From NCBI GenBank assembly GCA_028868555.1, contig JAGWUG010000043.1:1-7530 (forward strand): a stretch of 7,530 nt of DNA, written 5' to 3'. Below the pieces are notes generated by a model. That model did not search any database. It saw nothing but the letters and a program-made list of their open reading frames with translations, and was not told the DNA's origin. The DNA is from Actinomycetales bacterium (GTDB taxonomy: Bacteria > Actinomycetota > Actinomycetes > Actinomycetales > Microbacteriaceae). A program made the translations under genes and the position numbers. This document shows, piece after piece, positions 1-7,530 of the stretch; positions within the stretch are counted from its first letter, which is position 1; the number at the start of each line of letters is the position of its first letter.

Positions 1-3000
1 ACGTAATCACCGACGATGGACTCGTAGTCCTGGCATCGGAGATTGGCGTAGCCAACATTGACCCGGCCAAGATCGTGCGCAAGGGCCGCCTGCAGCCAGG
101 CCGCATGTTCATCGCCGACACCGTCTCCGGTCGCCTGATTGACGACGACGAGATCAAGGCCGAGATTGCCGCTCAGGAGCCGTGGGGCGAGTGGTTGGAC
201 TCCAACCGCATCCACCTGGAAGACCTGCCAGAGCGCGAGCACATCAACTACACCGCCAGCTCCATCAACCGCCGCCAGCGCACCTTCGGTTACACCACCG
301 AAGACCTGCGTGTTCTGCTGGCACCGATGGCCAAGACTGGCGCCGAGCCAGTTGGCGCGATGGGTTCCGACACCCCGATTGCCGCGATCTCGAACCGCCC
401 ACGCGTGCTGTTCGACTACTTCGTTCAGCAGTTTGCTCAGGTAACCAACCCGCCGCTGGACTCCATCCGCGAAGAGGTTGTTACCTCGCTCAGCACCTCG
501 ATTGGCCCTGAGGGCAACCTGCTGAAGGCAACTCCAGCCAGCGCCCAGCAGATCAGCTTGTCGTTCCCGGTTCTTTCCAACGATGACGTCTCCAAGATCA
601 AGCACATCGACGAGATGCCTGGTCTGGGTACCGCCTTCACCGTTGAAGGCCTTTACCGCGTTGACGGGGGAGCAGAGGCTCTTTCGGCTCGCATCCGTGA
701 GATCTTCGACGAGGTTGACCAGGCCATTCAGGAGGGCGCCAAGTACCTGGTGCTGTCCGACCGCGACAGCAACCGCGAGCTTGCCCCAATTCCATCCCTG
801 CTGCTTACCAGCGCAGTTCACCACCACCTCATCCGCACCGGTCAGCGCACCCTCGTTGGCCTGGTTGTTGAGGCCGGAGACGTGCGCGAGGTTCACCACG
901 TTGCAGCCCTGATCGGCTACGGTGCCGCCGCAGTCAACCCTTACCTCGCCATGGAATCCTGTGAGCAGATGGTCAAGGATGGAATGATTCAGGGCGTCAG
1001 CATCGAGAAGGCCTCCAAGAACCTGATCAAGGGTCTGGGCAAGGGTGTTCTCAAGATCATGTCCAAGATGGGCATCTCCACCGTTGCGTCTTACGCCGGT
1101 GCCCAGGTATTCGAGGCAATCGGTCTGAGCCAGGAGTTTGTAGACACCTACTTCACCGGCACCGTTAGCCAGCTTGGCGGAATTGGCCTCGAGGTTATCC
1201 ACGAGGAAAACGCCGCTCGTCACCTGCACGCCTACCCAATCGATGAGGCAGCCAACGTGCACGAGGAGCTCGAGGTTGGTGGAGAGTATTCCTGGCGCCG
1301 CGAGGGCCCGGCTCACCTCTTCAACCCAGAGACCATCTTCAAGCTGCAGCACTCCACTCGCACCAAGAGCATGGAGATCTTCCGCGAGTACACCAGCGCG
1401 ATCGACGAGCAGGCCGAGAACCTGATGACCCTCCGCGGTCTGTTCACCCTGCGCACCGGCGTTCGCCCTGCAGTGAACATCGACGAGGTTGAGAGCATCT
1501 CTTCCATCGTGAAGCGCTTCAGCACCGGTGCCATGTCCTACGGTTCCATCTCCAAGGAAGCTCACGAGACTCTGGCAATCGCCATGAACCGCCTGGGCGC
1601 CAAGAGCAACACCGGAGAGGGTGGAGAAGACGTTGAGCGTCTGCTCGACCCAGAGCGCCGCTCGGCCATCAAGCAGGTCGCTTCCGGTCGCTTCGGTGTA
1701 ACCAGCATGTACCTGACCCACGCCGACGACATCCAGATCAAGATGGCTCAGGGAGCCAAGCCTGGTGAGGGTGGCCAGCTGCCACCAAACAAGGTTTACC
1801 CATGGATTGCTCGTACCCGTCACTCCACCGCAGGTGTAGGCCTCATCTCGCCTCCACCACACCACGACATCTACTCCATCGAAGACCTCAAGCAGTTGAT
1901 CTTCGATGTGAAGCGCGCTAACCGCGAGGCTCGCGTTCACGTCAAGCTGGTCTCCCAGGTTGGAATCGGAACCGTTGCCGCCGGTGTTGCCAAGGCAAAG
2001 GCCGACGTAATCCTGGTTTCCGGTTTCGACGGTGGAACCGGTGCCAGCCCGCTGAACTCGCTGAAGCACGCCGGAACTCCTTGGGAGCTCGGCCTGGCTG
2101 AGGCTCAGCAGACCCTGATGCTCAACGGCCTTCGTGACCGCGTAACCGTTCAGGTTGACGGCCAGATGAAGACCGGTCGCGACGTAATCGTTGCCGCCCT
2201 GCTCGGCGCCGAGGAGTATGGCTTTGCCACTGCTCCGCTGGTGGTTGAGGGCTGCATCATGATGCGCGTCTGCAACCTGGACACCTGCCCAGTTGGTGTT
2301 GCAACTCAAAACCCAACCTTGCGTGCCCGCTTCACCGGTCAGGCAGACCACGTTGTGAACTTCTTCGAGTTCCTGGCTCAGGAGGTACGCGAGTACCTGG
2401 CCGCTCTCGGTTTCCGCAGCCTCGACGAGGCAATCGGTCACGCCGAACTGCTGGACATGAACCGTGCCATCAGCCACTGGAAGGCAGACGGTCTCGACCT
2501 CAGCCCAATCCTGGCCGGCCCAAGCTTCCCAGCTACCGACAGCCGAATCCGCTCCACCAGCCAGGACCACGAGCTCGAGAAGCACTTCGACCACAAGCTG
2601 ATCTCGGCAGCCGCTAGCGCCCTCAAGGACGCCAAGCCGGTTGTAATCGACCTGCCAATCACCAACGTTGACCAGGCCGTGGGAACCATGCTCGGCAATG
2701 AGCTGACCAAGGCCTACGGTGCAGAGGCACTCCCAGAGGGAACCATCACTGTGAACCTCACCGGTGCAGCCGGTCAGTCCTTCGGTGCCTTCGTTCCAAA
2801 GGGCATCAAGCTCTCGCTCTCCGGCGACAGCAACGACTACGTTGGCAAGGGCCTCAGCGGTGGAACCATCGTTGTCAAGCCGCACGCTAACTCGCTGTTC
2901 CTGGCCGAAGAGAACATCATTGCCGGAAACGTTATTGGTTACGGTGCCACCAGCGGCTACATGTTCCTTCGCGGAATCGTGGGAGAGCGCTTCCTGGTTC

Positions 3001-3443
3001 GTAACTCTGGTGCTCAGGCAGTTGCCGAGGGCGTGGGCGACCACGCTCTGGAGTACATGACCGGTGGTGTCGCGGTAATCCTCGGCAAGACCGGCCGCAA
3101 CCTCGGTGCCGGCATGTCCGGTGGTGTTGCCTACGTCTACAAGCTTCGCGCGGACCGTGTGAACCATGAGTCACTGGCCGCCGGTGAACTTCACCTCGGT
3201 GCACTTGACGCCTCCGATGCAGCCACCCTGAAGGGCCTGCTGGAGCGTCACCTTGCCGAGACCGGTTCCTCGGTTGCCGAGCGCGTGCTGGGCAACTTCG
3301 AGGCCGAACTGGAGCACTTCGTTCGAGTTCTGCCGCGCGACTACGCATCGGTGCTGAGCATTCGCGAGAAGGCTATTTCTGCTGGCGTTGACCCTGACTC
3401 CGAGAAGGTCTGGGCCGAGATTCTGGAGGTTACCAATGGCTGA
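1..3443 (+). CDS. gltB: Glutamate synthase (NADPH) large subunit, 5'-truncated by window edge
   Basis: This is the large (alpha) subunit of glutamate synthase. It makes glutamate from 2-oxoglutarate and ammonia channelled from glutamine, in the cytoplasm, together with GltD. The frame is open from base 3 and gives 1146 residues in the window. Bacterial GltB is about 1500 residues, so roughly the first 370, the class II glutaminase domain with its N-terminal catalytic Cys, lie to the left. In window numbering, the central linker domain runs to about residue 400. The FMN/synthase domain covers about 470-850, with loop motifs [12 protein letters not shown] (about 506) and [11 protein letters not shown] (about 584). 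The 3Fe-4S cysteines fit the C-x5-C-x4-C pattern at 751, 757 and 762 ([12 protein letters not shown], from base 2253). The C-terminal GXGXG structural domain covers about 880-1085. The GTG at 75 is an internal Val codon, not the start. The stop overlaps the gltD start. Family assignment is very secure. Confidence 0.97.
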   Translation, partial: VITDDGLVVLASEIGVANIDPAKIVRKGRLQPGRMFIADTVSGRLIDDDEIKAEIAAQEPWGEWLDSNRIHLEDLPEREHINYTASSINRRQRTFGYTTEDLRVLLAPMAKTGAEPVGAMGSDTPIAAISNRPRVLFDYFVQQFAQVTNPPLDSIREEVVTSLSTSIGPEGNLLKATPASAQQISLSFPVLSNDDVSKIKHIDEMPGLGTAFTVEGLYRVDGGAEALSARIREIFDEVDQAIQEGAKYLVLSDRDSNRELAPIPSLLLTSAVHHHLIRTGQRTLVGLVVEAGDVREVHHVAALIGYGAAAVNPYLAMESCEQMVKDGMIQGVSIEKASKNLIKGLGKGVLKIMSKMGISTVASYAGAQVFEAIGLSQEFVDTYFTGTVSQLGGIGLEVIHEENAARHLHAYPIDEAANVHEELEVGGEYSWRREGPAHLFNPETIFKLQHSTRTKSMEIFREYTSAIDEQAENLMTLRGLFTLRTGVRPAVNIDEVESISSIVKRFSTGAMSYGSISKEAHETLAIAMNRLGAKSNTGEGGEDVERLLDPERRSAIKQVASGRFGVTSMYLTHADDIQIKMAQGAKPGEGGQLPPNKVYPWIARTRHSTAGVGLISPPPHHDIYSIEDLKQLIFDVKRANREARVHVKLVSQVGIGTVAAGVAKAKADVILVSGFDGGTGASPLNSLKHAGTPWELGLAEAQQTLMLNGLRDRVTVQVDGQMKTGRDVIVAALLGAEEYGFATAPLVVEGCIMMRVCNLDTCPVGVATQNPTLRARFTGQADHVVNFFEFLAQEVREYLAALGFRSLDEAIGHAELLDMNRAISHWKADGLDLSPILAGPSFPATDSRIRSTSQDHELEKHFDHKLISAAASALKDAKPVVIDLPITNVDQAVGTMLGNELTKAYGAEALPEGTITVNLTGAAGQSFGAFVPKGIKLSLSGDSNDYVGKGLSGGTIVVKPHANSLFLAEENIIAGNVIGYGATSGYMFLRGIVGERFLVRNSGAQAVAEGVGDHALEYMTGGVAVILGKTGRNLGAGMSGGVAYVYKLRADRVNHESLAAGELHLGALDASDAATLKGLLERHLAETGSSVAERVLGNFEAELEHFVRVLPRDYASVLSIREKAISAGVDPDSEKVWAEILEVTNG
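3425..3429 (+). promoter_or_regulatory. Shine-Dalgarno of gltD, inside gltB
   Basis: GGAGG lies six bases before the ATG at 3436, within the last codons of gltB. It decides the gltD start in favour of this ATG over the upstream in-frame TTG at 3388, which has no comparable site. Confidence 0.8.
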
Positions 3444-4890
3444 TCCAAGAGGATTCCTGAAGGTCACCGAGCGCGAGACCGCTAAGCGTCGTCCCGTTGC
3501 CATCCGCATCAAGGACTGGAACGAGGTCTACGAGCAGCGCGACCAGGCCGTTATTCGCACCCAGGCTAGCCGTTGCATGGACTGTGGCGTGCCTTTCTGC
3601 CACCAGGGCTGCCCTCTCGGCAACCTGATTCCAGAGTGGAACGACCTAACCTGGCGCGACCAGGGCAAGGCCGCCAGCGAGCGTCTGCACCAGACCAACA
3701 ACTTCCCTGAGTTCACCGGCCGTCTGTGCCCTGCTCCTTGCGAGTCTTCCTGCGTGCTGGGAATCAACCAGCCTGCGGTGACCATCAAGGAGATCGAGGT
3801 TTCGATCATCGACCAGGCCTTCGACAAGGGCTTTGTCACTCCGCACGCTCCTGAGCGCATGACTGGCAAGACCGTTGCCGTTGTGGGTTCCGGTCCTGCC
3901 GGTCTGGCAGCAGCTCAGCAGCTGGCCCGCGCTGGCCACACCGTTGCCGTTTACGAGCGCGATGACCGCATCGGTGGTCTGCTTCGCTATGGAATTCCAG
4001 ACTTCAAGATGGAAAAGCACCACATCGACCGTCGACTGGCTCAGTTGGAGGCAGAGGGTGTTCGTTTCCGCGCCGGCGTGAACATCGGTGTGGACATCAC
4101 CTGGGAAGAGCTGCGTAGCCGCTACGACGCCGTCCTGGTTGCCACCGGAGCCACCAAGCCACGCGACCTGGGTGTTGCTGGCCGCGAGCTCGAGGGCGTT
4201 CACTACGCCATGGACTACCTAACTCAGTCCAACCAGGCTGTTGCCGGAGACTCGGTCGAGGGTCAGATTTCTGCCGCCGGAAAGCACGTCATCGTGCTCG
4301 GTGGTGGCGACACCGGTGCCGACTGCATCGGTACCGCAACCCGTCAGGGCGCGCTGAGCGTGACCACCTTTGCCATTGGCAAGCAGCCCCCAGCTGAGCG
4401 TCCAGGACACCAGCCTTGGCCAACCTTCCCAACCCTGTTTGAGGTTGCCAGCGCCCACGAGGAGTTCGGCGAGCGTCAGTACCTTTCTTCCACCGTTGAG
4501 TTTGTGGGGGAGAACGGCAAGCTGACCGGCGTAAAGGTTGCCGAGACCGAGTTTGTTGACGGTAAGCGTCTGCCAAAGGCCGGTACCGAGCGCATCGTTC
4601 CAGCCGAGCTGGTTCTGCTCGCACTGGGCTTCACCGGAGTTGAAGGTGAAACTCTCGCTGACCAAAGCGAGGTTTCCATCGACAACCGAGGTAATGTAGC
4701 CCGTGACGCAAAGTACGCCACCAATGTAGATGGTGTTTTCGTCGCAGGAGACGCTGGCCGTGGCCAGTCCCTGATTGTTTGGGCTATTGCCGAAGGTCGC
4801 GCCGCCGCTGCCGCGATCGATGAATACCTGGAAGGCACCACCGAGCTACCATCGCCGGTGAAGCCAACCGACCGACCAATCTCCATCTAG
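3436..4890 (+). CDS. gltD: Glutamate synthase (NADPH) small subunit
   Basis: This is the small (beta) subunit of GOGAT. It oxidises NADPH on FAD and passes electrons through 4Fe-4S clusters to the FMN of GltB. It has 484 residues, the usual length. The N-terminal ferredoxin-like region carries C47, C50, C55 and C59 ([13 protein letters not shown]), then C98, C102 and C106 (CPAPCESSC). The FAD Rossmann motif GSGPAG is at 151-156, with the acidic end of the second strand (YERDDRIGG) after it. The NADPH motif GGGDTG is at 289-294. The C-terminal FAD motif AGDAGRGQS is at about 437-445. The start chosen is the ATG at 3436, because it has a GGAGG site and gives the family's usual N-terminus ([10 protein letters not shown]). 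It overlaps the end of gltB by 8 bases (ATGGCTGA), so translation is probably coupled, keeping the subunits balanced. Related dihydropyrimidine dehydrogenase-type proteins share this fold, but the position after gltB settles the call. Confidence 0.97.
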   Translation: MADPRGFLKVTERETAKRRPVAIRIKDWNEVYEQRDQAVIRTQASRCMDCGVPFCHQGCPLGNLIPEWNDLTWRDQGKAASERLHQTNNFPEFTGRLCPAPCESSCVLGINQPAVTIKEIEVSIIDQAFDKGFVTPHAPERMTGKTVAVVGSGPAGLAAAQQLARAGHTVAVYERDDRIGGLLRYGIPDFKMEKHHIDRRLAQLEAEGVRFRAGVNIGVDITWEELRSRYDAVLVATGATKPRDLGVAGRELEGVHYAMDYLTQSNQAVAGDSVEGQISAAGKHVIVLGGGDTGADCIGTATRQGALSVTTFAIGKQPPAERPGHQPWPTFPTLFEVASAHEEFGERQYLSSTVEFVGENGKLTGVKVAETEFVDGKRLPKAGTERIVPAELVLLALGFTGVEGETLADQSEVSIDNRGNVARDAKYATNVDGVFVAGDAGRGQSLIVWAIAEGRAAAAAIDEYLEGTTELPSPVKPTDRPISI

Positions 4891-4915
4891 TCCTAGACGG
4901 AGAAAACCAAGGAAT

Positions 4916-4930
4916 TCGGGATCTCCCCGA
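4916..4930 (+). repeat. Small inverted repeat in the gltD-pyk spacer
   Basis: The 59-base spacer between gltD and pyk holds a perfect 5-bp inverted repeat, TCGGG/CCCGA, around a 5-base loop. It has no T-run after it, so it does not look like an intrinsic terminator. It could be a weak RNA hairpin in the pyk leader or chance. No clear promoter was seen in this spacer. Confidence 0.3.
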
Positions 4931-4949
4931 TGACCGGAAGCAGGAATAA

Positions 4950-6392
4950 ATGAGACGCGCAAAGATTGTTGCGACCCTCGGCCCAGCGGTAAGTTCTTAC
5001 GAGAACCTCCGCGCCATCATTGACGCGGGTGTTGACGTAGCCCGCATGAACCTCAGCCACGGCTCCTATGACGTGCACGAGGAGATCTACCGCAACGTGC
5101 GTAAGGCTGCTGCCGACGCAGGTAAGGCGGTTGGCGTATTTGTTGACCTTCAGGGTCCAAAGATTCGCCTCGGCAAGTTCGTTGAAGGTCCTCACTACCT
5201 CGAAAAGGGTGACGTCTTCAAGATCACCATCGACGAGATCATGGGCACCAAGGACATCTGTGGCACCACCTTCAAGGGTCTGCCTGGCGATGTAAAGCCT
5301 GGCGACATGCTGCTGATTGACGACGGCAAGGTTGCGCTGCGCGCCACCGATGTGACCGACACCACCGTTACCACCGTGGTTGAGGTTCCAGGAAACGTAT
5401 CCAACAACAAGGGCATCAACCTGCCTGGTGTTGCAGTGAACGTTCCTGCTCTGTCAGAGAAGGACGAGGCTGACCTCCGCTGGGGCCTCAAGCTCGGCAT
5501 CGACATGGTTGCCCTTTCCTTCGTTCGTGACGCTTCGGACATCGTCCGCGTCCACGAGATCATGGCCGAGGAAGGCATCTTCGTGCCAACCATCGCCAAG
5601 ATCGAGAAGCCTCAGGCAGTCGACAACCTCGAAGAGATCATCGACGCCTTCGACGCCATCATGGTTGCCCGCGGTGACCTGGGTGTTGAGCTTCCGCTCG
5701 AGCAGGTTCCGCTGGTTCAGAAGCGCGCCGTTGAGCTCAGCCGTCGCTGGGCTAAGCCGGTAATCGTTGCCACTCAGATGCTCGAGAGCATGATTGACAA
5801 CCCGCGCCCAACCCGCGCCGAGGCTTCCGACGTTGCCAACGCCATCCTCGATGGTGCCGACGCCGTAATGCTTTCGGGCGAGACCAGCGTTGGTAAGTGG
5901 CCGGTTGAGACCGTTGCCACCATGGCCAAGATCATCGAGAACACCGAAGACCACGGCATCGACCGCATTGCTCCACTGGGCACCCGCCCACACACCCACT
6001 CGGGTGCAGTGTCGCTGGCCGCTGTTGAGATTGCCGAGCTGCTTGGTTGCAAGTACGTCTGTGTCTTCACCGAGTCGGGCGACAGCTTCCGTCGTGTTTC
6101 GCGCCTGCGTAGCAGCGTTCCGCTGTTGGCATTCACCCCAAGCGAGACCAACCGCAACCGCCTGGCACTGAGCTGGGGCGCAAAGAGCTTCCTGGTTTCG
6201 CCAGTGAAGCACACCGACCAGATGATGTTCCAGGTTGACGAGCTGCTGCTCGCCAACGACCTCGCCAAGGTTGGCGAAGAGGTTGTCATCGTTGCAGGTA
6301 CCCCTCCTGGCATCCCAGGTTCCACCAACTCGCTGCGCGTTCACCGCGTGGGCGACGCCGTAAACGGTGTGGTTCCTGCTTTCCAGAACTAA
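4950..6392 (+). CDS. pyk: Pyruvate kinase
   Basis: Pyruvate kinase transfers phosphate from phosphoenolpyruvate to ADP, giving pyruvate and ATP, the last step of glycolysis; cytoplasmic and normally tetrameric. It has 480 residues, the usual size for the form without an extra C-terminal PEP-utiliser-like domain. Visible motifs are MRRAKIVATLGP at the N-terminus, RMNLSHG with R32, N34 and S36, DLQGPKIR at 66-73, the active-site IAKIEKPQAV with K217 (proton-transfer Lys) and E219 (metal ligand), MVARGDLGVELP with D243, and the nucleotide/Mg region TQMLESM...PTRAE at 275-291. Residues about 90-160 form the B domain cap. The C-terminal domain, from about 345, ends with a phosphate-binding-type loop (AGTPPGIPGSTN, 449-460), where sugar-phosphate effectors bind in homologues. 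Possible ribosome sites are GGAAG (4936-4940, nine bases before ATG) and AGGAA (4942-4946, very close). Codon bias is strong, as in gltB/gltD, suggesting high expression. Probably co-transcribed with gltBD, as no terminator separates them. Confidence 0.97.
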   Translation: MRRAKIVATLGPAVSSYENLRAIIDAGVDVARMNLSHGSYDVHEEIYRNVRKAAADAGKAVGVFVDLQGPKIRLGKFVEGPHYLEKGDVFKITIDEIMGTKDICGTTFKGLPGDVKPGDMLLIDDGKVALRATDVTDTTVTTVVEVPGNVSNNKGINLPGVAVNVPALSEKDEADLRWGLKLGIDMVALSFVRDASDIVRVHEIMAEEGIFVPTIAKIEKPQAVDNLEEIIDAFDAIMVARGDLGVELPLEQVPLVQKRAVELSRRWAKPVIVATQMLESMIDNPRPTRAEASDVANAILDGADAVMLSGETSVGKWPVETVATMAKIIENTEDHGIDRIAPLGTRPHTHSGAVSLAAVEIAELLGCKYVCVFTESGDSFRRVSRLRSSVPLLAFTPSETNRNRLALSWGAKSFLVSPVKHTDQMMFQVDELLLANDLAKVGEEVVIVAGTPPGIPGSTNSLRVHRVGDAVNGVVPAFQN

Positions 6393-6405
6393 CGTTTAGA
6401 GCAAG

Positions 6406-6439
6406 AACGGGTCCAACCTTCGGGTTGGGCCCGTTTTTT
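6406..6439 (+). terminator. Intrinsic terminator after pyk
   Basis: A 13-bp stem (6406-6418 with 6423-6435, with one T·G wobble at 6412/6429) closes a TTCG loop flanked by C and G, the very stable C(UUCG)G tetraloop. A run of six T follows (6434-6439). It begins 13 bases after the pyk stop and should end the gltB-gltD-pyk transcript. Confidence 0.93.
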
Positions 6440-6445
6440 CGTTTC

Positions 6446-6459
6446 TGGAGTTATCTCCA
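6446..6459. repeat. Short inverted repeat upstream of gntK
   Basis: TGGAG-TTAT-CTCCA is a perfect 5-bp inverted repeat with a 4-base centre, just after the pyk terminator and about 100 bases before gntK. It could be an operator half-site pair or chance. The rest of the 6440-6558 spacer shows no other clear structure. Confidence 0.25.
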
Positions 6460-6532
6460 CTGAAGCAAATCCATAACAACCTCGAAACATTTGGCTGATT
6501 TCATTGAAGCAGGCTGGAAACCAAGCCCCGCC

Positions 6533-6538
6533 TATTAG
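6533..6538 (+). promoter_or_regulatory. Possible -10 element for gntK
   Basis: TATTAG resembles a sigma-70-type -10 box and would start transcription near 6545, giving a leader of about 14 bases that still includes the GGAGG site. The best -35-like match, TTGAAG (6504-6509), is 23 bases away, too far for a standard promoter, so this is a weak call. A promoter is nonetheless expected here because a strong terminator lies upstream. Confidence 0.2.
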
Positions 6539-6547
6539 TCCAACGAT

Positions 6548-6552
6548 GGAGG
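6548..6552 (+). promoter_or_regulatory. Shine-Dalgarno of gntK
   Basis: GGAGG six bases before the ATG at 6559 fixes this start. It also argues against an upstream in-frame alternative. Confidence 0.75.
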
Positions 6553-6558
6553 CCCGAC

Positions 6559-7068
6559 ATGACAGTTCAACTTTTGGTTATTGGACCCGCGGGTTCCGGA
6601 AAATCCACCGTGGGTCGTCAGGTGGCTGGTCGCCTCGGAGTTCATTACATCGATGGCGACCAGCTCCACCCTCGAGCAAACCTAGACAAGATGGCGAAGG
6701 GAACTCCGCTTAGTGACGACAATCGCGACGAATGGGTTCAAAATATCCTGGGAGAACTGGCAAAGGGAAACGTTGTCATAGGGGCCTCCTTACTCAAACA
6801 GCAATATCGCCAGCTGATAAATCGCGAGATACAACAGGTTTGGTTTGCACAACTTGATGCTCCGCGCACCGTTTTGGAGGCCAGGCTAGAGGATCCAACC
6901 GGTTCACTCTTCAGGAAGCCGCTGCTAACCAGTCAGTTGGCGATTTTTGATGACCTGGGTAAACATGAACCCGGCAAGAAGTTCGACGCTACCAAACCCG
7001 TTAACGACTTGGTGAGTGAGATTATCAGCCAAATGCGCGCTGAGTTCGGCACGTCCGCTGTGGGCTAG
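6559..7068 (+). CDS. gntK: Gluconokinase (GntK/thermoresistant family)
   Basis: Gluconokinase phosphorylates D-gluconate with ATP to 6-phosphogluconate, feeding the pentose phosphate pathway; cytoplasmic. The 169 residues match the usual 160-180. The P-loop GPAGSGKST is at 9-17. The family's signature DGDQLHPRANLDKM (32-45) is followed by GTPLSDDNRDEW (48-59), closely matching the DGD-LHP-N--KM-G-PL-D-DR--W pattern of GntK. The 'CSALK--YR' segment reads GASLLKQQYR (75-84), and the later LLTSQ segment is at 122-126. The region DPTGSLFRK (112-120) replaces the usual GHFF-type loop, so it is a somewhat divergent member. Codons are more A/T-rich (TTA, ATA, CAA, AAA) and less biased than in pyk, which fits lower expression. 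It has its own ribosome site and lies beyond the pyk terminator, so it is a separate unit. No gluconate transporter, regulator or 6-phosphogluconate dehydrogenase is in the window. Shikimate kinase-like P-loop kinases are less likely because of the DGD-LHP signature. Confidence 0.9.
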   Translation: MTVQLLVIGPAGSGKSTVGRQVAGRLGVHYIDGDQLHPRANLDKMAKGTPLSDDNRDEWVQNILGELAKGNVVIGASLLKQQYRQLINREIQQVWFAQLDAPRTVLEARLEDPTGSLFRKPLLTSQLAIFDDLGKHEPGKKFDATKPVNDLVSEIISQMRAEFGTSAVG

Positions 7069-7442
7069 CGCGGCAGCTTGCAGGCCGGGGTTCCGCCCGG
7101 CAGCAGGTGGCGGAAGCGGGCCGTCAGGCGGTAGCCAAGGCGCGCGAGCCAGCAGATCGGTGGAACAAGTATCAGGTAACCCACAATGGTCAGCAGCGGG
7201 CGCTTCTGCAGGATCAGGAGCTGCGCGAATGCCTCGTGGCCCGAGTACTTCTCGCCGGTGGCGTTGACCAGCCAGACTCGATCTGCGGTCTGGGGTTCAA
7301 GAAGGCCATACAGCGTTACATCGGTGAGTTGCCACGCAACGGCATTGATGGGGGAGCGGGAGTGCGCAACGATGTAGTTGGCGGTGGAGGTACAAAACCC
7401 ACAGTCACCGTCAAAGATTAGTGTTGCAGCTGTTGCTGTCAT
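7065..7442 (-). CDS. DCC-family (DUF393) thiol-disulfide oxidoreductase
   Basis: This is a 125-residue protein of the DCC family, named for its Asp-Cys-Cys motif and predicted to be a thioredoxin-like thiol-disulfide oxidoreductase. The physiological substrate is generally unknown. The N-terminus LIFDGDCGFC (8-17) carries D11, C14 and C17 in a CxxC arrangement. Further family features are VWLVNATGEKYSGHEAF (about 56-72) and the end RHLLPGGTPACKL (111-123), with a third Cys at 121. A hydrophobic stretch (about 83-100, ending near VPPICWLA) is typical of the family and need not be a membrane segment. There is no signal peptide. The ATG at 7442 is the only start between the tRNA and the catalytic motif; upstream in-frame GTGs fall inside the tRNA. 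The ATG follows the tRNA CCA end by 3 bases and has no Shine-Dalgarno. Its stop overlaps the gntK stop. Confidence 0.88.
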   Translation of the reverse strand: MTATAATLIFDGDCGFCTSTANYIVAHSRSPINAVAWQLTDVTLYGLLEPQTADRVWLVNATGEKYSGHEAFAQLLILQKRPLLTIVGYLILVPPICWLARLGYRLTARFRHLLPGGTPACKLPR

Positions 7443-7445
7443 GAT

Positions 7446-7529
7446 TGGTGCCGAAAGCGGGACTCGAACCCGCACTCCTTTCGGAAAAGCATTTTGAGTG
7501 CTCCGCGTCTGCCATTTCGCCACTTCGGC
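7446..7529 (-). tRNA. tRNA-Leu, anticodon CAA
   Basis: The minus strand folds into a complete class II tRNA of 84 bases. Its acceptor GCCGAAG pairs with TTTCGGC (one G·T), and its D-stem GCG pairs with CGC. The anticodon stem GAGCA/TGCTT carries the loop CTCAAAA, giving anticodon CAA (7494-7496), which reads UUG. A 13-base variable region forms the TTCC-GAAA-GGAG arm typical of tRNA-Leu. The T-arm is GCGGG-TTCGAGT-CCCGC, then A73 and an encoded CCA (7446-7448). The gene starts one base from the right edge, so its promoter is outside the window. Confidence 0.96.
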
Positions 7530-7530
7530 T

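Noticed and set aside
75..77. GTG at 75 as the gltB start
   Set aside because: The frame stays open to the window edge, and the upstream codons encode recognisable GltB sequence (for example VVLASEIG), so the gene is cut by the edge rather than starting here.
3388..3435. TTG at 3388 as the gltD start
   Set aside because: It would overlap gltB by 56 bases and add 16 residues unlike the family. The ATG at 3436 has a well-spaced GGAGG.
3646..4203. Minus-strand open frame (185 codons) antisense to gltD
   Set aside because: It is a shadow of gltD codon bias, with no domain and no sensible ribosome site noted.
4916..4930. Hairpin in the gltD-pyk spacer as a terminator
   Set aside because: It has only a 5-bp stem and no T-run after it, so it is unlikely to stop transcription.
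5454..6344. Long minus-strand open frame (296 codons) antisense to pyk
   Set aside because: It lies fully inside pyk, which is certain and strongly codon-biased. The translation has no recognisable motif, and such frames arise from biased codon use on the other strand.
7107..7421. Plus-strand open frame (104 codons) opposite the DCC gene
   Set aside because: It is antisense to a gene with clear catalytic motifs, and its translation resembles no family I know.
7443..7523. N-terminal extension of the DCC protein beginning at a GTG at 7523
   Set aside because: The extra 27 codons are simply the tRNA-Leu read as protein. The tRNA folds completely, and the ATG at 7442 gives the normal family start.
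1..7530. A novel defence, mobile or biosynthetic system in this window
   Set aside because: Every gene belongs to a known family with standard motifs. No transposase, integrase, CRISPR-type repeats, attachment-site duplication beside the tRNA, or unexplained large gap was seen.

Overview
The window looks like a stretch of actinobacterial chromosome, most likely Microbacteriaceae. The protein sequences are of actinobacterial type, GC is moderately high, and the main genes favour GTT for Val and CCA for Pro together with AAC, AAG and GAG. That mix of moderate rather than extreme GC would suit the small-genome freshwater 'Luna' lineages (Rhodoluna/Aquiluna). This assignment is inference from protein style and codon use, not from a marker gene.

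Left and centre (1-6440, all + strand): gltB, cut by the left edge so that its N-terminal glutaminase domain is missing, then gltD overlapping gltB by 8 bases, then pyk 59 bases further on. A strong intrinsic terminator follows pyk. gltB and gltD encode the two subunits of NADPH-dependent glutamate synthase (GOGAT), which makes two glutamates from glutamine and 2-oxoglutarate. pyk encodes pyruvate kinase. No terminator is visible between gltD and pyk, so all three may share a transcript, placing nitrogen assimilation next to the last step of glycolysis.

Right (6440-7530): a spacer of about 120 bases leads to a small gluconokinase gene (gntK-like, + strand), with codon use noticeably less biased than gltB/gltD/pyk. 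It meets, tail to tail, a minus-strand gene for a DCC-family (DUF393) thiol-disulfide oxidoreductase; the two stop codons share the tetranucleotide CTAG. That gene starts only 3 bases after the encoded CCA end of a minus-strand tRNA-Leu(CAA), which ends one base before the right edge. It therefore probably depends on the tRNA transcript and on tRNA processing for its expression.

I see no mobile element, CRISPR array, prophage or clear novel system. The genes are housekeeping or common accessory families. The most interesting points are the tRNA-Leu/DCC junction and the shared stop codons.
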